NCBI GenBank assembly: GCA_020633825.1
Contig: JACKCV010000007.1
Span: forward strand, 1-64,000
DNA length: 64,000 nt
Reading direction: 5' to 3'
Origin: Fibrobacteria bacterium
GTDB taxonomy: Bacteria; Fibrobacterota; Fibrobacteria; UBA5070
A program made the translations under genes and the position numbers. Below the pieces are notes generated by a model, which ran no database searches, had not been told where the DNA came from, and saw only the letters and a list, made by a program, of their open reading frames with translations. Shown here piece after piece: positions 1 to 8,281 of the stretch (positions are counted from its first letter, which is position 1; each line of letters begins with the position of its first letter).

Positions 1-143
1 CCGATTCCGGAAGGGGAGCGATCGGATGCTCGTCCTGTCGAACGGCGGAGGGGACTTCTTCCGGTGGGTTGCGGAAGGTTACGCGGAGCCCGTGACCGAG
101 TCTGGAGTCACCTCCCGGGGATTCCTCCCCCGGGGGAATGAGA

Positions 144-174
144 AAGGCCCTCCGGAATGGTTCCGGAGGGCCTT
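144..174 (-). terminator. Rho-independent terminator of the CoA-transferase gene
   Basis: A perfect 14-bp inverted repeat (AAGGCCCTCCGGAA and its complement) encloses a 3-nt loop and is followed on the minus strand by a short T-rich stretch. It lies 25 bp beyond the stop of the minus-strand CoA-transferase gene, where an intrinsic terminator is expected. Bases 1-143 show no gene that can be supported. Confidence 0.75.
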
Positions 175-198
175 GACGTCAACGAGGACGAACTCGAC

Positions 199-1683
199 TC
201 AGTTCCACTCCACTCCGGCCATGGATCCCGTCTCCTGGTACTGGACGTGCATCCGGAAAGCCTTGGAGAGGGTGTGGGGAGTGTGCATCCCGCCGCCGAT
301 CTTCATGTATTCCCGCAGCTGGGGGCGGTAGTCGGGATGTGCGCAATTTTCGATGATGGCCTCGGCGCGCTGGTGCGGGCTCTTGCCACGCAGGTCCGCG
401 ACTCCCATCTCCGTGATCACGGCGGCCACGGAATGTTCGGAGTGGTCGAGGTGCGAGCAAAGCGGAACGATGGTGGAGATCTTCCCGCCCTTGGCGGTGG
501 AAGGGCACGCGAAGATGGAGAGATAGGCGTTGCGGGTGAAGTCGCCCGATCCGCCGATTCCGTTCATCATCGAGCTGCCCAGGACGTGGGTGGAGTTGAT
601 GTTGCCGAAGATGTCGGCTTCGAGCGCGGTGTTCATGGTGATGAGCCCCAGGCGCCGGACCACTTCGGGGTTGTTGGAGATTTCCTGCGGACGCAGCATC
701 ATGTGCTGGCTGTAGCGCTTCAGGTCGCCATAGACCTTGGCAAGCACCTCGGGGGAGATGGTCAAGGAGCAGCCGGAGGCGTATTTGATCTTGCCGGAAT
801 CGATGAGGCCGATCACGGCGTCCTGGATCACTTCGGTGTACATCTCGAAGGCCGGGATGTCGGAGGCATCACCCAAGGCGGCCAGCACCGCGTTGGCGAT
901 GTTGCCCACGCCCGACTGGATGGGAAGGAATTCCCGGGGCAGCCGACCCGAGCGCAGCTCTCCGGCCAGGAATCCCGCCACATTGGCGCCGATCTGCCGT
1001 GTGGTGTCGGACATTTCGTCGAAGCCGCCCACCTCGTCGGCCTTGTTGCTGCGGACGATGCCGATGATCTTGTCGGGATTGATCCACAACCGGGTGGTCC
1101 CGATGCGATCCCGGACGGACATGATGGGGATCTGCTTGCGGTAGGGGGGATCCTGGGGTTCGTAGATGTCGTGGATGCCCAGAAGGTCGGTGGGATGGGC
1201 TTCGTTGACCTCGATGATCACCTTGCGAGCCATGCGGGCCAGAGTGGGGGAGGCACCCACGGCGGAGGTGAGGAGAACCTCGCCCTGGGGGGTGACGTCG
1301 GCCGCCTCGATCACGGCGACGTCGACTTCGCCGAGCGCACCGGAGCGCATCGACTGCTGGAGCTGGGAGAGGTGCATGTCGAAGAACTGCGCGCGGCCAT
1401 CGTTGATCGCCTTGCGAAGATCCGGATTGGACTGGTAGGGAGTGCGGAACTTGACGGCGTCGGCACGTGCCAGGACACCGTCGAGGGAGGGTCCTGTGGA
1501 GGCGCCGGAGATGACACCGATCTTGAAGGGGCGCCCTTGTTCGTGCTCCGAGGTGGCTTTGGCGGCGATCGCTCCGGGCACGACCTTGGGAGAGCCGGCG
1601 GGGGTGAACCCCGAAAAGCCGACAGTCATGTCGTGTTTGACGATGCTAGCGGCTTCGGTGGGATCAAGGAGCGGGAAAGACAT
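199..1683 (-). CDS. Acetyl-CoA hydrolase/transferase family CoA-transferase (succinate/propionate/acetate type)
   Basis: A 494-aa member of the acetyl-CoA hydrolase/transferase family, which moves CoA between succinate, acetate or propionate through a glutamyl-CoA intermediate in the cytosol. Family motifs are present: SGVGNIANAVL in the middle, YTEVIQD with the glutamate expected to be catalytic, SGCSLTISPE, and GGSGDFTRNA near the C-terminus. Full length is about 500 aa in the family. I chose the ATG at 1683, giving MSFPLLDP, because GAGG lies about 8 nt upstream and homologues begin close to this point; an in-frame upstream extension to 1785 looks untranslated. The methylmalonyl-CoA genes at 51-58 kb make a propionyl-CoA:succinate or succinyl-CoA:acetate role attractive, but sequence alone does not settle the acyl specificity. 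Confidence 0.88.
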   Translation of the reverse strand: MSFPLLDPTEAASIVKHDMTVGFSGFTPAGSPKVVPGAIAAKATSEHEQGRPFKIGVISGASTGPSLDGVLARADAVKFRTPYQSNPDLRKAINDGRAQFFDMHLSQLQQSMRSGALGEVDVAVIEAADVTPQGEVLLTSAVGASPTLARMARKVIIEVNEAHPTDLLGIHDIYEPQDPPYRKQIPIMSVRDRIGTTRLWINPDKIIGIVRSNKADEVGGFDEMSDTTRQIGANVAGFLAGELRSGRLPREFLPIQSGVGNIANAVLAALGDASDIPAFEMYTEVIQDAVIGLIDSGKIKYASGCSLTISPEVLAKVYGDLKRYSQHMMLRPQEISNNPEVVRRLGLITMNTALEADIFGNINSTHVLGSSMMNGIGGSGDFTRNAYLSIFACPSTAKGGKISTIVPLCSHLDHSEHSVAAVITEMGVADLRGKSPHQRAEAIIENCAHPDYRPQLREYMKIGGGMHTPHTLSKAFRMHVQYQETGSMAGVEWN

Positions 1684-1824
1684 CTGTGCCTCGCGATGGA
1701 ATGGATGAACCTGGACGGAAGAGCGATGGACTGTGCAGTCGAAAATATAAACGGATCTGCGTGTCTTATAATCGTCAAACCCCAAGAAAATTCGATGATT
1801 TTGGGAATTTGGAGGGGATGGTGC

Positions 1825-1854
1825 TTGCCAGGGGATGGCGGGGGGCCCTACTTT
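1825..1854 (+). promoter_or_regulatory. Sigma70-type promoter adjoining the start codon (leaderless candidate)
   Basis: TTGCCA (1825-1830), an 18-bp spacer and TACTTT (1849-1854) lie so that transcription would begin within a few bases of the ATG at 1861. No Shine-Dalgarno sequence precedes that ATG. The AT-rich stretch 1740-1810 also contains TATAAT (1767-1772), which could serve either divergent gene. Confidence 0.45.
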
Positions 1855-1860
1855 GAGATC

Positions 1861-2301
1861 ATGTCCCTGTCCAAATGCGAAAAGCCATGGCTGTTCATGG
1901 AATTACGCGACCTTTTTGGTGACGGTTCCCGGATGGGAAACCTGGTCAGGAAGTCTTGTCCCGTCGCTGCCGACCTCATGGTCGATGTCGATCATTGCCC
2001 GGAGGGGCAATGCCGGTTTCCCCAATCCATGGGGGACTATACCGGGAAACAGCGCGTCGTCCGGGTCGACCCCACCCAGGACTCCCTCCCTCGTTCCGAG
2101 GTGGTCGATGCCGTCCGCAGAGGCCAGGATCTCGAATTGTCCTTCCCGCCCTCGGAAGTGCCCACCGAATCCATTCTCCGGGAAGTCGCGACCTTGGTGA
2201 GAAGACTTCGGACCTCGGGACTTCAACTGACCTTCACGGGATTGGCCATGTCGGTTCGGGCTCGGATCGCTCGCTTGGAGGCGTCCCTGGGGCGTTCATG
2301 A
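1861..2301 (+). CDS. Hypothetical protein upstream of the tyrosine recombinase
   Basis: A 146-aa protein I do not recognise. It begins MSLSKCEKPW, has three cysteines in its first half and an Arg-rich C-terminal helix (LVRRLRTSG...RIARLE). It has no signal peptide or membrane segment, so a cytosolic protein is likely. Its stop overlaps the recombinase ATG by four bases (ATGA), so the two are translationally coupled. The ATG at 1861 is favoured because a promoter-like TACTTT lies 6 nt before it. Third-position GC matches the neighbours, which supports real coding. Confidence 0.6.
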   Translation: MSLSKCEKPWLFMELRDLFGDGSRMGNLVRKSCPVAADLMVDVDHCPEGQCRFPQSMGDYTGKQRVVRVDPTQDSLPRSEVVDAVRRGQDLELSFPPSEVPTESILREVATLVRRLRTSGLQLTFTGLAMSVRARIARLEASLGRS

Positions 2302-3260
2302 GCGCGGGTCGGCACCCTCCACCGGAATCGCGCTCCGACGGCGAGTGGGACCGCTTGGCCGGGCAGTGGTTGGAACACCTGGCCTTGGAGCGGAACCTCT
2401 CTCCCCGCACCGTGGAGGGGTACGCCTCCGATCTGGCGAAATTGATCGAGTTCTGTTTGGAACTGGGGATTTCCCCCGGGGACGTCGATGTCTCGGTGAT
2501 GGGGCGCTTTTTTTCCGACCTTGCCGACGCGGGGGCCGCGCCGCGGTCGAGAGCCCGAGCCAGATCCGCCGCTTCCGGATTCTTCCGGTACCTGGAACGG
2601 ATCGGTCTCTCGGATCGCAGTCCTCTCGAAGACTTGTCGGGACCGCGACTCGGACGGCCGCTTCCCCAGGTGCTTTCCGTGGAGGAGGCCTTGGCCATCC
2701 TCGATGCCCCCACGGAGGAAACCCCGCTGCAAATGCGGGACGGGGTCCTCCTGGAACTGTTGTATGCCACCGGAATGCGGGTCTCGGAGGTCGTTTCCAC
2801 GAGGCTGCAGGATTGGTTGGGTCGGGACGGTCTGGTGCGCGTCCACGGAAAGGGAAACAAGGAGCGAATCGTTCCCGTGGGTGCGCCGACCGTCCGCCGT
2901 GTGGAGGCCTATCTCGCCACGGCGCGCGCGGCCCTGGATCCTCGGTGCGACCGGATTCTAGTGAATCATCGAGGGGGGCCGTTGAGTCGAGTTTCCGCCT
3001 GGAGCATCCTCGATCGGTGGGCACGGAAGGTCGGAGTCCAGGTGGACGCCGGGACCGGCCACAAGAACAGCCATCGCGTGCATCCCCATGTTCTCCGTCA
3101 TTCCTTCGCCACCCATCTGCTCAAGGGGGGAGCGGATCTTCGTTCGATCCAGGAGATGCTGGGCCACGCCAATCTGGCCACCACGGAGATCTACACCCAC
3201 ATGGATCTCTCCACCCTCAAGGAGGTGCATGCCTCGGCGCACCCCCGGGCTCGAGGATGA
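2298..3260 (+). CDS. xerC: Site-specific tyrosine recombinase XerC/XerD
   Basis: A 320-aa tyrosine recombinase. The N-terminal SAM-like core-binding domain (about 15-110; LERNLSPRTVEGYASDL) is followed by the catalytic domain (about 125-310). All active-site residues are visible: Arg161 (TGMRVSE), Lys185 (GKGNKER), His264 and Arg267 (HPHVLRHSFATHLL), His290 (LGHANL) and the nucleophile Tyr299 (EIYTHMD). Known Xer proteins resolve chromosome dimers at dif with FtsK. It could be XerC or XerD; only one Xer is in the window, so the symbol is provisional. A short extra loop (GTGHKNSHR) precedes the HxxR motif. It overlaps the upstream gene by four bases. Confidence 0.9.
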   Translation: MSAGRHPPPESRSDGEWDRLAGQWLEHLALERNLSPRTVEGYASDLAKLIEFCLELGISPGDVDVSVMGRFFSDLADAGAAPRSRARARSAASGFFRYLERIGLSDRSPLEDLSGPRLGRPLPQVLSVEEALAILDAPTEETPLQMRDGVLLELLYATGMRVSEVVSTRLQDWLGRDGLVRVHGKGNKERIVPVGAPTVRRVEAYLATARAALDPRCDRILVNHRGGPLSRVSAWSILDRWARKVGVQVDAGTGHKNSHRVHPHVLRHSFATHLLKGGADLRSIQEMLGHANLATTEIYTHMDLSTLKEVHASAHPRARG

Positions 3261-3474
3261 GCACCGGGATACCCGATGGGCTCGTGTCTCAGGAGCCTAC
3301 CCGCCCCCCTGCGGGGTGCGCAACCGCGGATGGCGAAGGCGTTTCGGATTCCTGGGGCGGGTGGTTGTCCGGTGAGGCAGGTTCTACCATTGGATTCCGA
3401 TGCCATCGCGATTTCCCCGCAAGGGTCCCCGATGGTTCGACGAGGAGATGCCACAATCCCAAGGAGCGCCCCGG

Positions 3475-4002
3475 ATGGTCGAACTTTCCAACGTGATCCG
3501 CAACATCCCTGATTGGCCCAAACCGGGAATCCAGTTCAAGGACATCACCACGCTCCTGTCCAACGCCGAGGCCTTGGGGGCCTGCATCCAGGGCCTGACC
3601 GCTCCTTGGAAGGACAAGGGTGTGGATCTCGTGTTGGGCACCGAGGCCCGGGGGTTCCTCTTCGCGCCCGCCGTCGCCGTCGCCCTGGGGGCCGGTTGCG
3701 TCCTGGCTCGCAAACCGGGGAAACTGCCCGGGTCCAGCATCCGCGAGGAATACGCCCTCGAGTACGGGACCGACGGTCTGGAAGTCCACGACGACTGCAT
3801 CCGGCCCGGCCAGAACGTCCTCCTCGTCGACGATCTCCTCGCCACGGGTGGTACCATCCTGGCCGCATCCAATCTGGTTCGACGCCTGGGGGGCAATGTG
3901 GTCGGGTATTCGTTCGTGATCGAACTCGGTTTCCTTCCCGGTCGTTCCCGACTGGAGCCGTTGCCGGTCCACTCCCTCGTCACCTATTCATCGGAGAATT
4001 GA
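3475..4002 (+). CDS. apt: Adenine phosphoribosyltransferase
   Basis: A 175-aa type-I phosphoribosyltransferase that makes AMP from adenine and PRPP (purine salvage, cytosol). The hallmark N-terminus (IPDWPKPGIQFKDITTLL), the GTEARGFLF segment and the PRPP-binding signature VLLVDDLLATGGT are all present. The start at 3475 (MVELSNVI) is set by AAGGAG eight bases upstream and gives the usual family length. Upstream in-frame ATGs (3400, 3448) would add an unlikely Pro-rich leader. The downstream Cys4 gene starts 2 bp after the stop, so the two are probably cotranscribed. The 214-bp gap before it shows nothing convincing. Confidence 0.93.
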   Translation: MVELSNVIRNIPDWPKPGIQFKDITTLLSNAEALGACIQGLTAPWKDKGVDLVLGTEARGFLFAPAVAVALGAGCVLARKPGKLPGSSIREEYALEYGTDGLEVHDDCIRPGQNVLLVDDLLATGGTILAASNLVRRLGGNVVGYSFVIELGFLPGRSRLEPLPVHSLVTYSSEN

Positions 4003-4004
4003 AC

Positions 4005-4337
4005 ATGGACTACTCTGGCGATCGATTTATCGACAAGAACAAGAGTTTGGCGATGGCCTTCGAGAAGGATGCCCTCAAGGGGCGCACGGTCATCAAGAAG
4101 GACGCCGGCGGGGCCGCCAAGGAGGAGGCCCAGACCTGCTGGAACTGCAAGGTCCGAACCCGCTGCGATACCTTCCGCAAGTGGCGCACGGGGGGGACCG
4201 CGGGGGTCGTTTCCGTCGGCAAGGATCAGCAGTTCTGGTGCGAGAAGTGGACCGAAGACCCTGTCACCAAGGTGCAGAGCATGACCACCCAGCAGGTTCG
4301 ATCGATGATGCGCGGGGCGATGAAGGGACGGCTCTGA
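4005..4337 (+). CDS. Small Cys4 protein downstream of apt (unknown function)
   Basis: A 110-aa protein of unknown function with a probable metal site: Cys45-x2-Cys48-x5-Cys54 and, 24 residues on, Cys79 in FWCEKW. This could bind zinc or an Fe-S cluster. The rest is charged and helical, with a basic C-terminal end (RSMMRGAMKGRL). It has no signal peptide. The ATG lies two bases after the apt stop with a weak GAGAA upstream, so translation probably depends on apt. I know no family for it. Confidence 0.7.
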   Translation: MDYSGDRFIDKNKSLAMAFEKDALKGRTVIKKDAGGAAKEEAQTCWNCKVRTRCDTFRKWRTGGTAGVVSVGKDQQFWCEKWTEDPVTKVQSMTTQQVRSMMRGAMKGRL

Positions 4338-4386
4338 TCCCGGCGGAAGATTCTGGTCGCCGAAGGCAAGTTTCCAGGATTCCTGC

Positions 4387-4416
4387 TTGACATCCCCTTT
4401 CGCAAGGTGGTAGAGT
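4387..4416 (+). promoter_or_regulatory. Promoter of cheX-cheY
   Basis: A consensus TTGACA (4387-4392), an 18-bp spacer and TAGAGT (4411-4416), located 37 bp before the cheX ATG. AGGGAGA follows as its ribosome-binding site. This is the best classical -35/-10 pair in the window. Confidence 0.6.
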
Positions 4417-4452
4417 CCATTCGTACCACCTTCACCCCTCAGGGAGAATCCG

Positions 4453-4920
4453 ATGCGGGCTGAACTGATCAACCCCTTCCTGAAGGCGACGATGTCGACC
4501 TTCCAAACGATGGTGAACACCAATCCGACGCCATCGGCCCCTTTCGTCAAGGCGGAGCCTTCGCTCTCCCACGACGTTTCGGGCATCATCGGTCTGTCCG
4601 GCGGGGCCAAAGGGGCCGTCATCATTTCCTTCCCTACCAGCACCGCGCTGGCCACGGTTTCCTCCTTCATCGGATTGAACGTGACCGCCGTGGATGCCGA
4701 TGTGACCGATGCCGTCGGCGAACTGGCGAACATCATCGCCGGTGCCGCGAAGGCCGACCTCTCGGGGCTGAACATCACCATTTCGCTTCCCTCGGTGGTG
4801 ATCGGGCAGAACCACAAGGTGACCACGCCCAAGGACATTCCCAGCATCGTCATCCCCTTCAAGTGCGCGCACGGCGAGTTCGTCGTCGAGGTGTGCATCG
4901 CCCTGACCGATCCGAAGTGA
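4453..4920 (+). CDS. cheX: CheX-like chemotaxis phosphatase
   Basis: A 155-aa CheC/CheX-fold protein. CheX dephosphorylates CheY-P; the family active site is an ExxN pair, visible here as Glu90 and Asn93 in VGELANIIAG. The preceding LSGGAKGAVIISF strand and the C-terminal strand set (IVIPFKCAHGEFVVEVCIAL) fit CheX. AGGGAGA lies upstream at good spacing, and a TTGACA promoter drives the gene. A lone receiver-domain gene follows after 19 bp, so this pair probably forms a phosphatase/response-regulator module. No kinase or receptor gene is nearby. Confidence 0.85.
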   Translation: MRAELINPFLKATMSTFQTMVNTNPTPSAPFVKAEPSLSHDVSGIIGLSGGAKGAVIISFPTSTALATVSSFIGLNVTAVDADVTDAVGELANIIAGAAKADLSGLNITISLPSVVIGQNHKVTTPKDIPSIVIPFKCAHGEFVVEVCIALTDPK

Positions 4921-4939
4921 TTTCCAGGAGCCCGCTTCC

Positions 4940-5302
4940 ATGAAGATTCTGCTCGTCGATGATTCCTCCACGATGCGTCGCATCCAGAAGAACACCCTGT
5001 CCTCCCTCGGCTTCACCGATGTCGATGAAGCCGAGGATGGTCAGGACGCCGTTTCCAAGGTCGCCAAGACCCGGTACGACCTGGTTCTCATGGATTGGAA
5101 CATGCCCAACATGACGGGAATCGACGCCCTCAAGGCGATCCGCGCCAACCCCGAGACCGCGAAGGTCCCGGTCATCATGGTGACCTCCGAATCGGAGAAG
5201 ACCCGGATCCTGGAAGCCATCCAGTCCGGAGCCACCAACTACATCGTCAAGCCCTTCACGCCCGATGTGCTCAAGGAGAAGCTCGACGCGATGAAGGGGT
5301 GA
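4940..5302 (+). CDS. cheY: CheY-like single-domain response regulator
   Basis: A 120-aa receiver domain with no output domain. All receiver residues are present: acidic pair Asp7/Asp8 (LLVDDSS), phospho-acceptor Asp52 (LVLMDWNMP), Thr82 (IMVTSE) and Lys104 (IVKPF). The DWNMP segment is typical of chemotaxis CheY. It follows cheX by 19 bp, preceded by CAGGAG, and is followed by a strong terminator. Its likely role is a diffusible signal to the flagellar or a motility motor; the target is not visible here. Confidence 0.93.
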   Translation: MKILLVDDSSTMRRIQKNTLSSLGFTDVDEAEDGQDAVSKVAKTRYDLVLMDWNMPNMTGIDALKAIRANPETAKVPVIMVTSESEKTRILEAIQSGATNYIVKPFTPDVLKEKLDAMKG

Positions 5303-5326
5303 TCTTCGGGACATCTCCCGGTACGA

Positions 5327-5361
5327 GGGCCTGCTCCGCGCGCGGAGTGGGCCCGTTTTTT
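5327..5361 (+). terminator. Rho-independent terminator after cheY
   Basis: GGGCC and GGCCC arms (5327-5331 and 5350-5354) enclose an inner CTCCG/CGGAG stem and are followed by a run of six T. It lies 25 bp after the cheY stop. The 223 bp from here to 5584 hold no gene I can support. Confidence 0.85.
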
Positions 5362-5584
5362 GTCTGGTGGACGCGATCCCCCGAAGGGGGGGCGTGGGAA
5401 TCCGGGGCCGCCGGGACCGAACCCGGATGGAATCGACGCGCGGGCTCCCGCTCGGAACCCCACCTGGCGGATCGATCCGCGGAGGCCGAGTCCATCCTCC
5501 TCGAAGGCTCCGTGCCGTCGTCCGGGGATCGGGAGGCTCGCCGCCTCGCCGACCGGAATCCGTCGAGGGTCGCCGGGAGGACTC

Positions 5585-6346
5585 CTATCCTCCGGGGTGG
5601 AACCAGAGGGCCGAATTCCAGAGGAAATGCAGGAGGATCGCCGGCCAAAGACTGCGGGTCCGGGCGGTGGTCCAGCCCAGGATCCACCCCAGGGCCAGGA
5701 GGATGGGAAACGCTCCGATCCGCATGTGCATGGCGGCGAAGAGGAAGGCTTGGGCGAAGTTGGCGAAACGGGGTGCGACGTTCCTCTGGAGGACGTCCGC
5801 GAGGGCGCCTCGAAACAGCAATTCCTCCACGAAGGCCAGCACGAGGATGGCCGACACTTCCAGGGCGAGGGGAAGGCGATTGTCGAGGTCGGCCAGATCG
5901 ATGTCGAAGGTCCCGTATCCGAGGGGATAGTGGAAGTTGACGACCGCGGAGACCATCGCCAGGAGCAGGGCGATCATGGCGGCCATCGCGGGGATCGTCC
6001 AGGCCAGGTCGGCACCGCGCACGCGCCTTGGATCGAGCCATTTCTTCATCGGCCAGACCGGCAGGAAAGCGCAACCGGTCATCACCATCGCCACGATGCC
6101 CCCGTGGGCGTAGAACAGGGAGAGGGAGAGGGGAGTCGGCTGGGCGAGGATGGCCAGATTCGCCCCGGGAACGAGGAGCAGCCCCAGGAGGAAAAGACGC
6201 GAACGGAGTCGAGTCTCCGGGTCGTTGCGGGCGGCTTCCGGGTTGTCGTGTGGATCGGAGAGGCGGAGGCCGCACGAAGCGCAGAACAGGTCGCCCGGGC
6301 GGGGGGACGACTGGCAGTTCGGGCAGTGGGGAGGTGTCGGCTCCAT
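5585..6346 (-). CDS. CPBP (CAAX/Abi) intramembrane metalloprotease with N-terminal zinc ribbon
   Basis: A 253-aa polytopic membrane protein. A zinc ribbon opens it (Cys8-x2-Cys11 ... Cys22-x2-Cys25), then about seven hydrophobic segments follow. CPBP protease motifs are all present: Glu174-Glu175-x3-Arg179 (EELLFRG), His207 (FAAMH) and His240-x3-Asn244 (LLHFLWN). Members cleave prenylated or small membrane substrates, or act as bacteriocin immunity factors. The substrate is unknown here. The upstream gene on the same strand (114 bp away) is also a zinc-ribbon membrane protein, so the two may share a pathway. Confidence 0.85.
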   Translation of the reverse strand: MEPTPPHCPNCQSSPRPGDLFCASCGLRLSDPHDNPEAARNDPETRLRSRLFLLGLLLVPGANLAILAQPTPLSLSLFYAHGGIVAMVMTGCAFLPVWPMKKWLDPRRVRGADLAWTIPAMAAMIALLLAMVSAVVNFHYPLGYGTFDIDLADLDNRLPLALEVSAILVLAFVEELLFRGALADVLQRNVAPRFANFAQAFLFAAMHMRIGAFPILLALGWILGWTTARTRSLWPAILLHFLWNSALWFHPGG

Positions 6347-6460
6347 GTCGGAGGATGGTCCCGTTCTGGAAGGAGGAAACGATTCGGGCGCGATGGGAAA
6401 CCTGCTCGGCGGATGCGGGGGGGGGCGCGTGCGGTCCGGGAAGGGGGGCTTCGTTTCGAA

Positions 6461-6991
6461 CTATTGCAAGGCCGAGGCCGGGATTCCCAGGACCTTGGCA
6501 TCGCGGGAGGCCCTCCAGGCCTGGTACAGCAGGATCGAGAGCGCGGAGAGCAGGACCAGTCCGAGGATTCCGACCAGTTTGCCGGACAGCACGACCAGCA
6601 AGCGCAGGAAGGTCGTCGCCGAGCTGATCGCGAAAGAGGTGAGGAAGGCCGCTTCCGGCTGGGATCGGCTCCACCGGCGAAGGCCCAGGCAGAGGACGAT
6701 GATCGACAGGGCTTCCCAGGGCATCGTACGCTTGGAGAACAAGGTGAATACGAATCCCAGGGCGGCCAGGGCGGCCCAGAACATCAAGGCGGATCGTCCT
6801 CGATCGATGCCGTTGCGCACGTCGGGGATCTCCCGGACCTTCTCGGAACCGCAAGCGCGGCAGTGGATGTCGGATTCCTCGCGAGGAGATCCGCAGGAGC
6901 CGCACACGCTTCCGCGCCAGGATTCGACTCCCGGATGGAGCTCATCCGGATCGACCTCGATGGAATCCTCGAAATTCTGGAAGTCCGACAT
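6461..6991 (-). CDS. Zinc-ribbon membrane protein (unknown function)
   Basis: A 176-aa protein: an acidic N-terminus (MSDFQNFEDSIEVDPDE), a zinc ribbon (CGSCG ... CRACG, about residues 30-48) and then three to four hydrophobic segments (ALMFWAALAALGFVF, ALSIIVLCLG, LVGILGLVLLSALSILL). I know no assigned function. It lies 114 bp upstream of the CPBP protease on the same strand. Both pair a Cys4 ribbon with a membrane domain, so a shared role is plausible but unproved. The ATG at 6991 is the only start giving a sensible N-terminus; the frame upstream is a shadow. Confidence 0.7.
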   Translation of the reverse strand: MSDFQNFEDSIEVDPDELHPGVESWRGSVCGSCGSPREESDIHCRACGSEKVREIPDVRNGIDRGRSALMFWAALAALGFVFTLFSKRTMPWEALSIIVLCLGLRRWSRSQPEAAFLTSFAISSATTFLRLLVVLSGKLVGILGLVLLSALSILLYQAWRASRDAKVLGIPASALQ

Positions 6992-7263
6992 GGTAGGGGC
7001 CTTTGGGGGGCGGAGCCGATGGGGGCGAAAGGGGAGAACCTCGAACGACGGGAAATGTAGACGGTCGCTTGCAAGCGGATGGATCGGGTGGAGACGGAAC
7101 CACCGGACCCCTGCTCCGGGGAAGGCACGGCTCGGTCCCTTCCCGAAGGGGCTTCGGGGGCTCGATCCCCGACCCGAGGATGCCGCTGGCCACGGCCGCG
7201 GCGGTTCCTGTCCGGAACGCGGGATCGTCGGGGTCCCCCCGGGGCCGGACCGAACGGAGGAAT

Positions 7264-7272
7264 TGCTATGCT
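7264..7272 (+). promoter_or_regulatory. Possible extended -10 element, or ribosome-binding context, before the LprI-like gene
   Basis: TGCTATGCT fits an extended -10 (TGn-TATGCT). The same bases form an in-frame ATG at 7268 with GGAGG seven bases upstream, so this site could instead be the true start of the next gene. No -35 is visible. The rest of the divergent gap 6992-7263 shows GC-rich inverted repeats only. Confidence 0.3.
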
Positions 7273-7336
7273 GGTCGGGCGCCTCAGGGCCGACCGAGGA
7301 CGGAATCCACTCCTTCGGAGGGAAAGGATCGAAACC

Positions 7337-8083
7337 ATGCTGTTGCCGGTTCTTGTCTGGGTCCATTCCCAATGCTTCGCGGCGAGCTTCGATTGTCGCA
7401 AGGCCTCCCACCGCGTGGAGCGGGCCATCTGCGGGGACTCGATCCTTTCCGGACTGGATTCGCGCTTGTCCCAGGAGTGGAAGGCCGCATCGAAGGCCTT
7501 TCCTGCCTCGTCGGATGCGGCCTACCTCAAGGGGCGACAGAAGGCCTGGGTGGACGATTCCCGTCGACGGGAACTTCCCTTGGAGGAATTGCGGCGAAGA
7601 TGGACCCTTCGCCTCGAGGAGCTTTCCTTCAAGAGAGGCCTTCGGGATTTGCGTACGATTCCGGATACCCTGGAGGCGCGGACGGGGGTGCGCCTGGAAT
7701 CCCGCGGGACGTGCCTGGAATCGAGTTTCGATTCCGAGGAGGGGGTCGCCCAACGGGAGGCCGCCGACGTGCTGGAACTCCGGAGAGGCGATCCCCCAGG
7801 GCTCTTGCACTTCGAATATGCCAAGTGCATCGACCAGCATGAATGCCGGGGCTGCGACGTTTCGGGGCTGGCCCGGGAAGTGGGATCCACTCCGGGCCGC
7901 CGTCGGTTTCGTTGGAAGATGGAGGTGGAGGAGGACACCAGCGCCGGGATCATCTCCTTCTGGAGGGATTCGATCGAGGTGGTCGTGGAACGCTACCCGA
8001 GATCCCTGTGTGGAGACGGAGCCGGCTTCGATCGAGCTTCGACCTTCCGAAGGTCCGGTCTCTGGCTGCTTCCGGAGCGCTGA
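7337..8083 (+). CDS. Secreted LprI-like protein (lysozyme-inhibitor LprI N-terminal domain family)
   Basis: A 248-aa exported protein. A short hydrophobic leader (LLPVLVWVHSQCFA) precedes the LprI-type pattern SFDCRKASHRVERAICGD...LDSRLSQEWKAA, with paired cysteines, at about residues 15-75. The C-terminal half, with more cysteines (CLESSF, CIDQHECRGCD, SLCGDG), is not recognised. LprI-family domains occur in periplasmic proteins, some of which inhibit lysozyme; that activity is not certain here. The start is ambiguous: 7337 gives a leader lacking basic residues, whereas 7268 has GGAGG at ideal spacing and adds 23 Arg-rich residues. It stands alone between the zinc-ribbon genes and the CDF transporter. 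Confidence 0.65.
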   Translation: MLLPVLVWVHSQCFAASFDCRKASHRVERAICGDSILSGLDSRLSQEWKAASKAFPASSDAAYLKGRQKAWVDDSRRRELPLEELRRRWTLRLEELSFKRGLRDLRTIPDTLEARTGVRLESRGTCLESSFDSEEGVAQREAADVLELRRGDPPGLLHFEYAKCIDQHECRGCDVSGLAREVGSTPGRRRFRWKMEVEEDTSAGIISFWRDSIEVVVERYPRSLCGDGAGFDRASTFRRSGLWLLPER

Positions 8084-8140
8084 GGCCTCCCTCCGCCTCG
8101 GGGTCGAACGGACCCGTGGAGAACTGGTCGAGGCGTGGCT

Positions 8141-8162
8141 CCCCTATCCCTTCGGGGAGGGG
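8141..8162 (+). terminator. Stem-loop between the LprI-like and CDF genes
   Basis: CCCC...CCC and GGG...GGGG arms close on a TTCG tetraloop, 58 bp after the LprI-like stop. No T tract follows, so it may be only a weak terminator or mRNA-end stabiliser. Confidence 0.3.
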
Positions 8163-8281
8163 CGGCGCGGGGGAAGCCTTCGAAGGTCGCCGACCTGGGG
8201 ATGCCCCGGGAAGCGGTGCCTGCGGGAATAGGTAGATTGAGACGGACGTTCAATTTGTTCCGTTTCACCGGGGAGGCTCCC

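Noticed and set aside
26..331. A 101-codon frame at the left edge
   Set aside because: It overlaps the terminator and the end of the CoA-transferase; there is no ribosome-binding site or family.
157..2301. A 714-codon plus-strand frame across the left end
   Set aside because: It is antisense to the CoA-transferase, whose family motifs are unmistakable; only the last 146 codons (from 1861) look like a gene.
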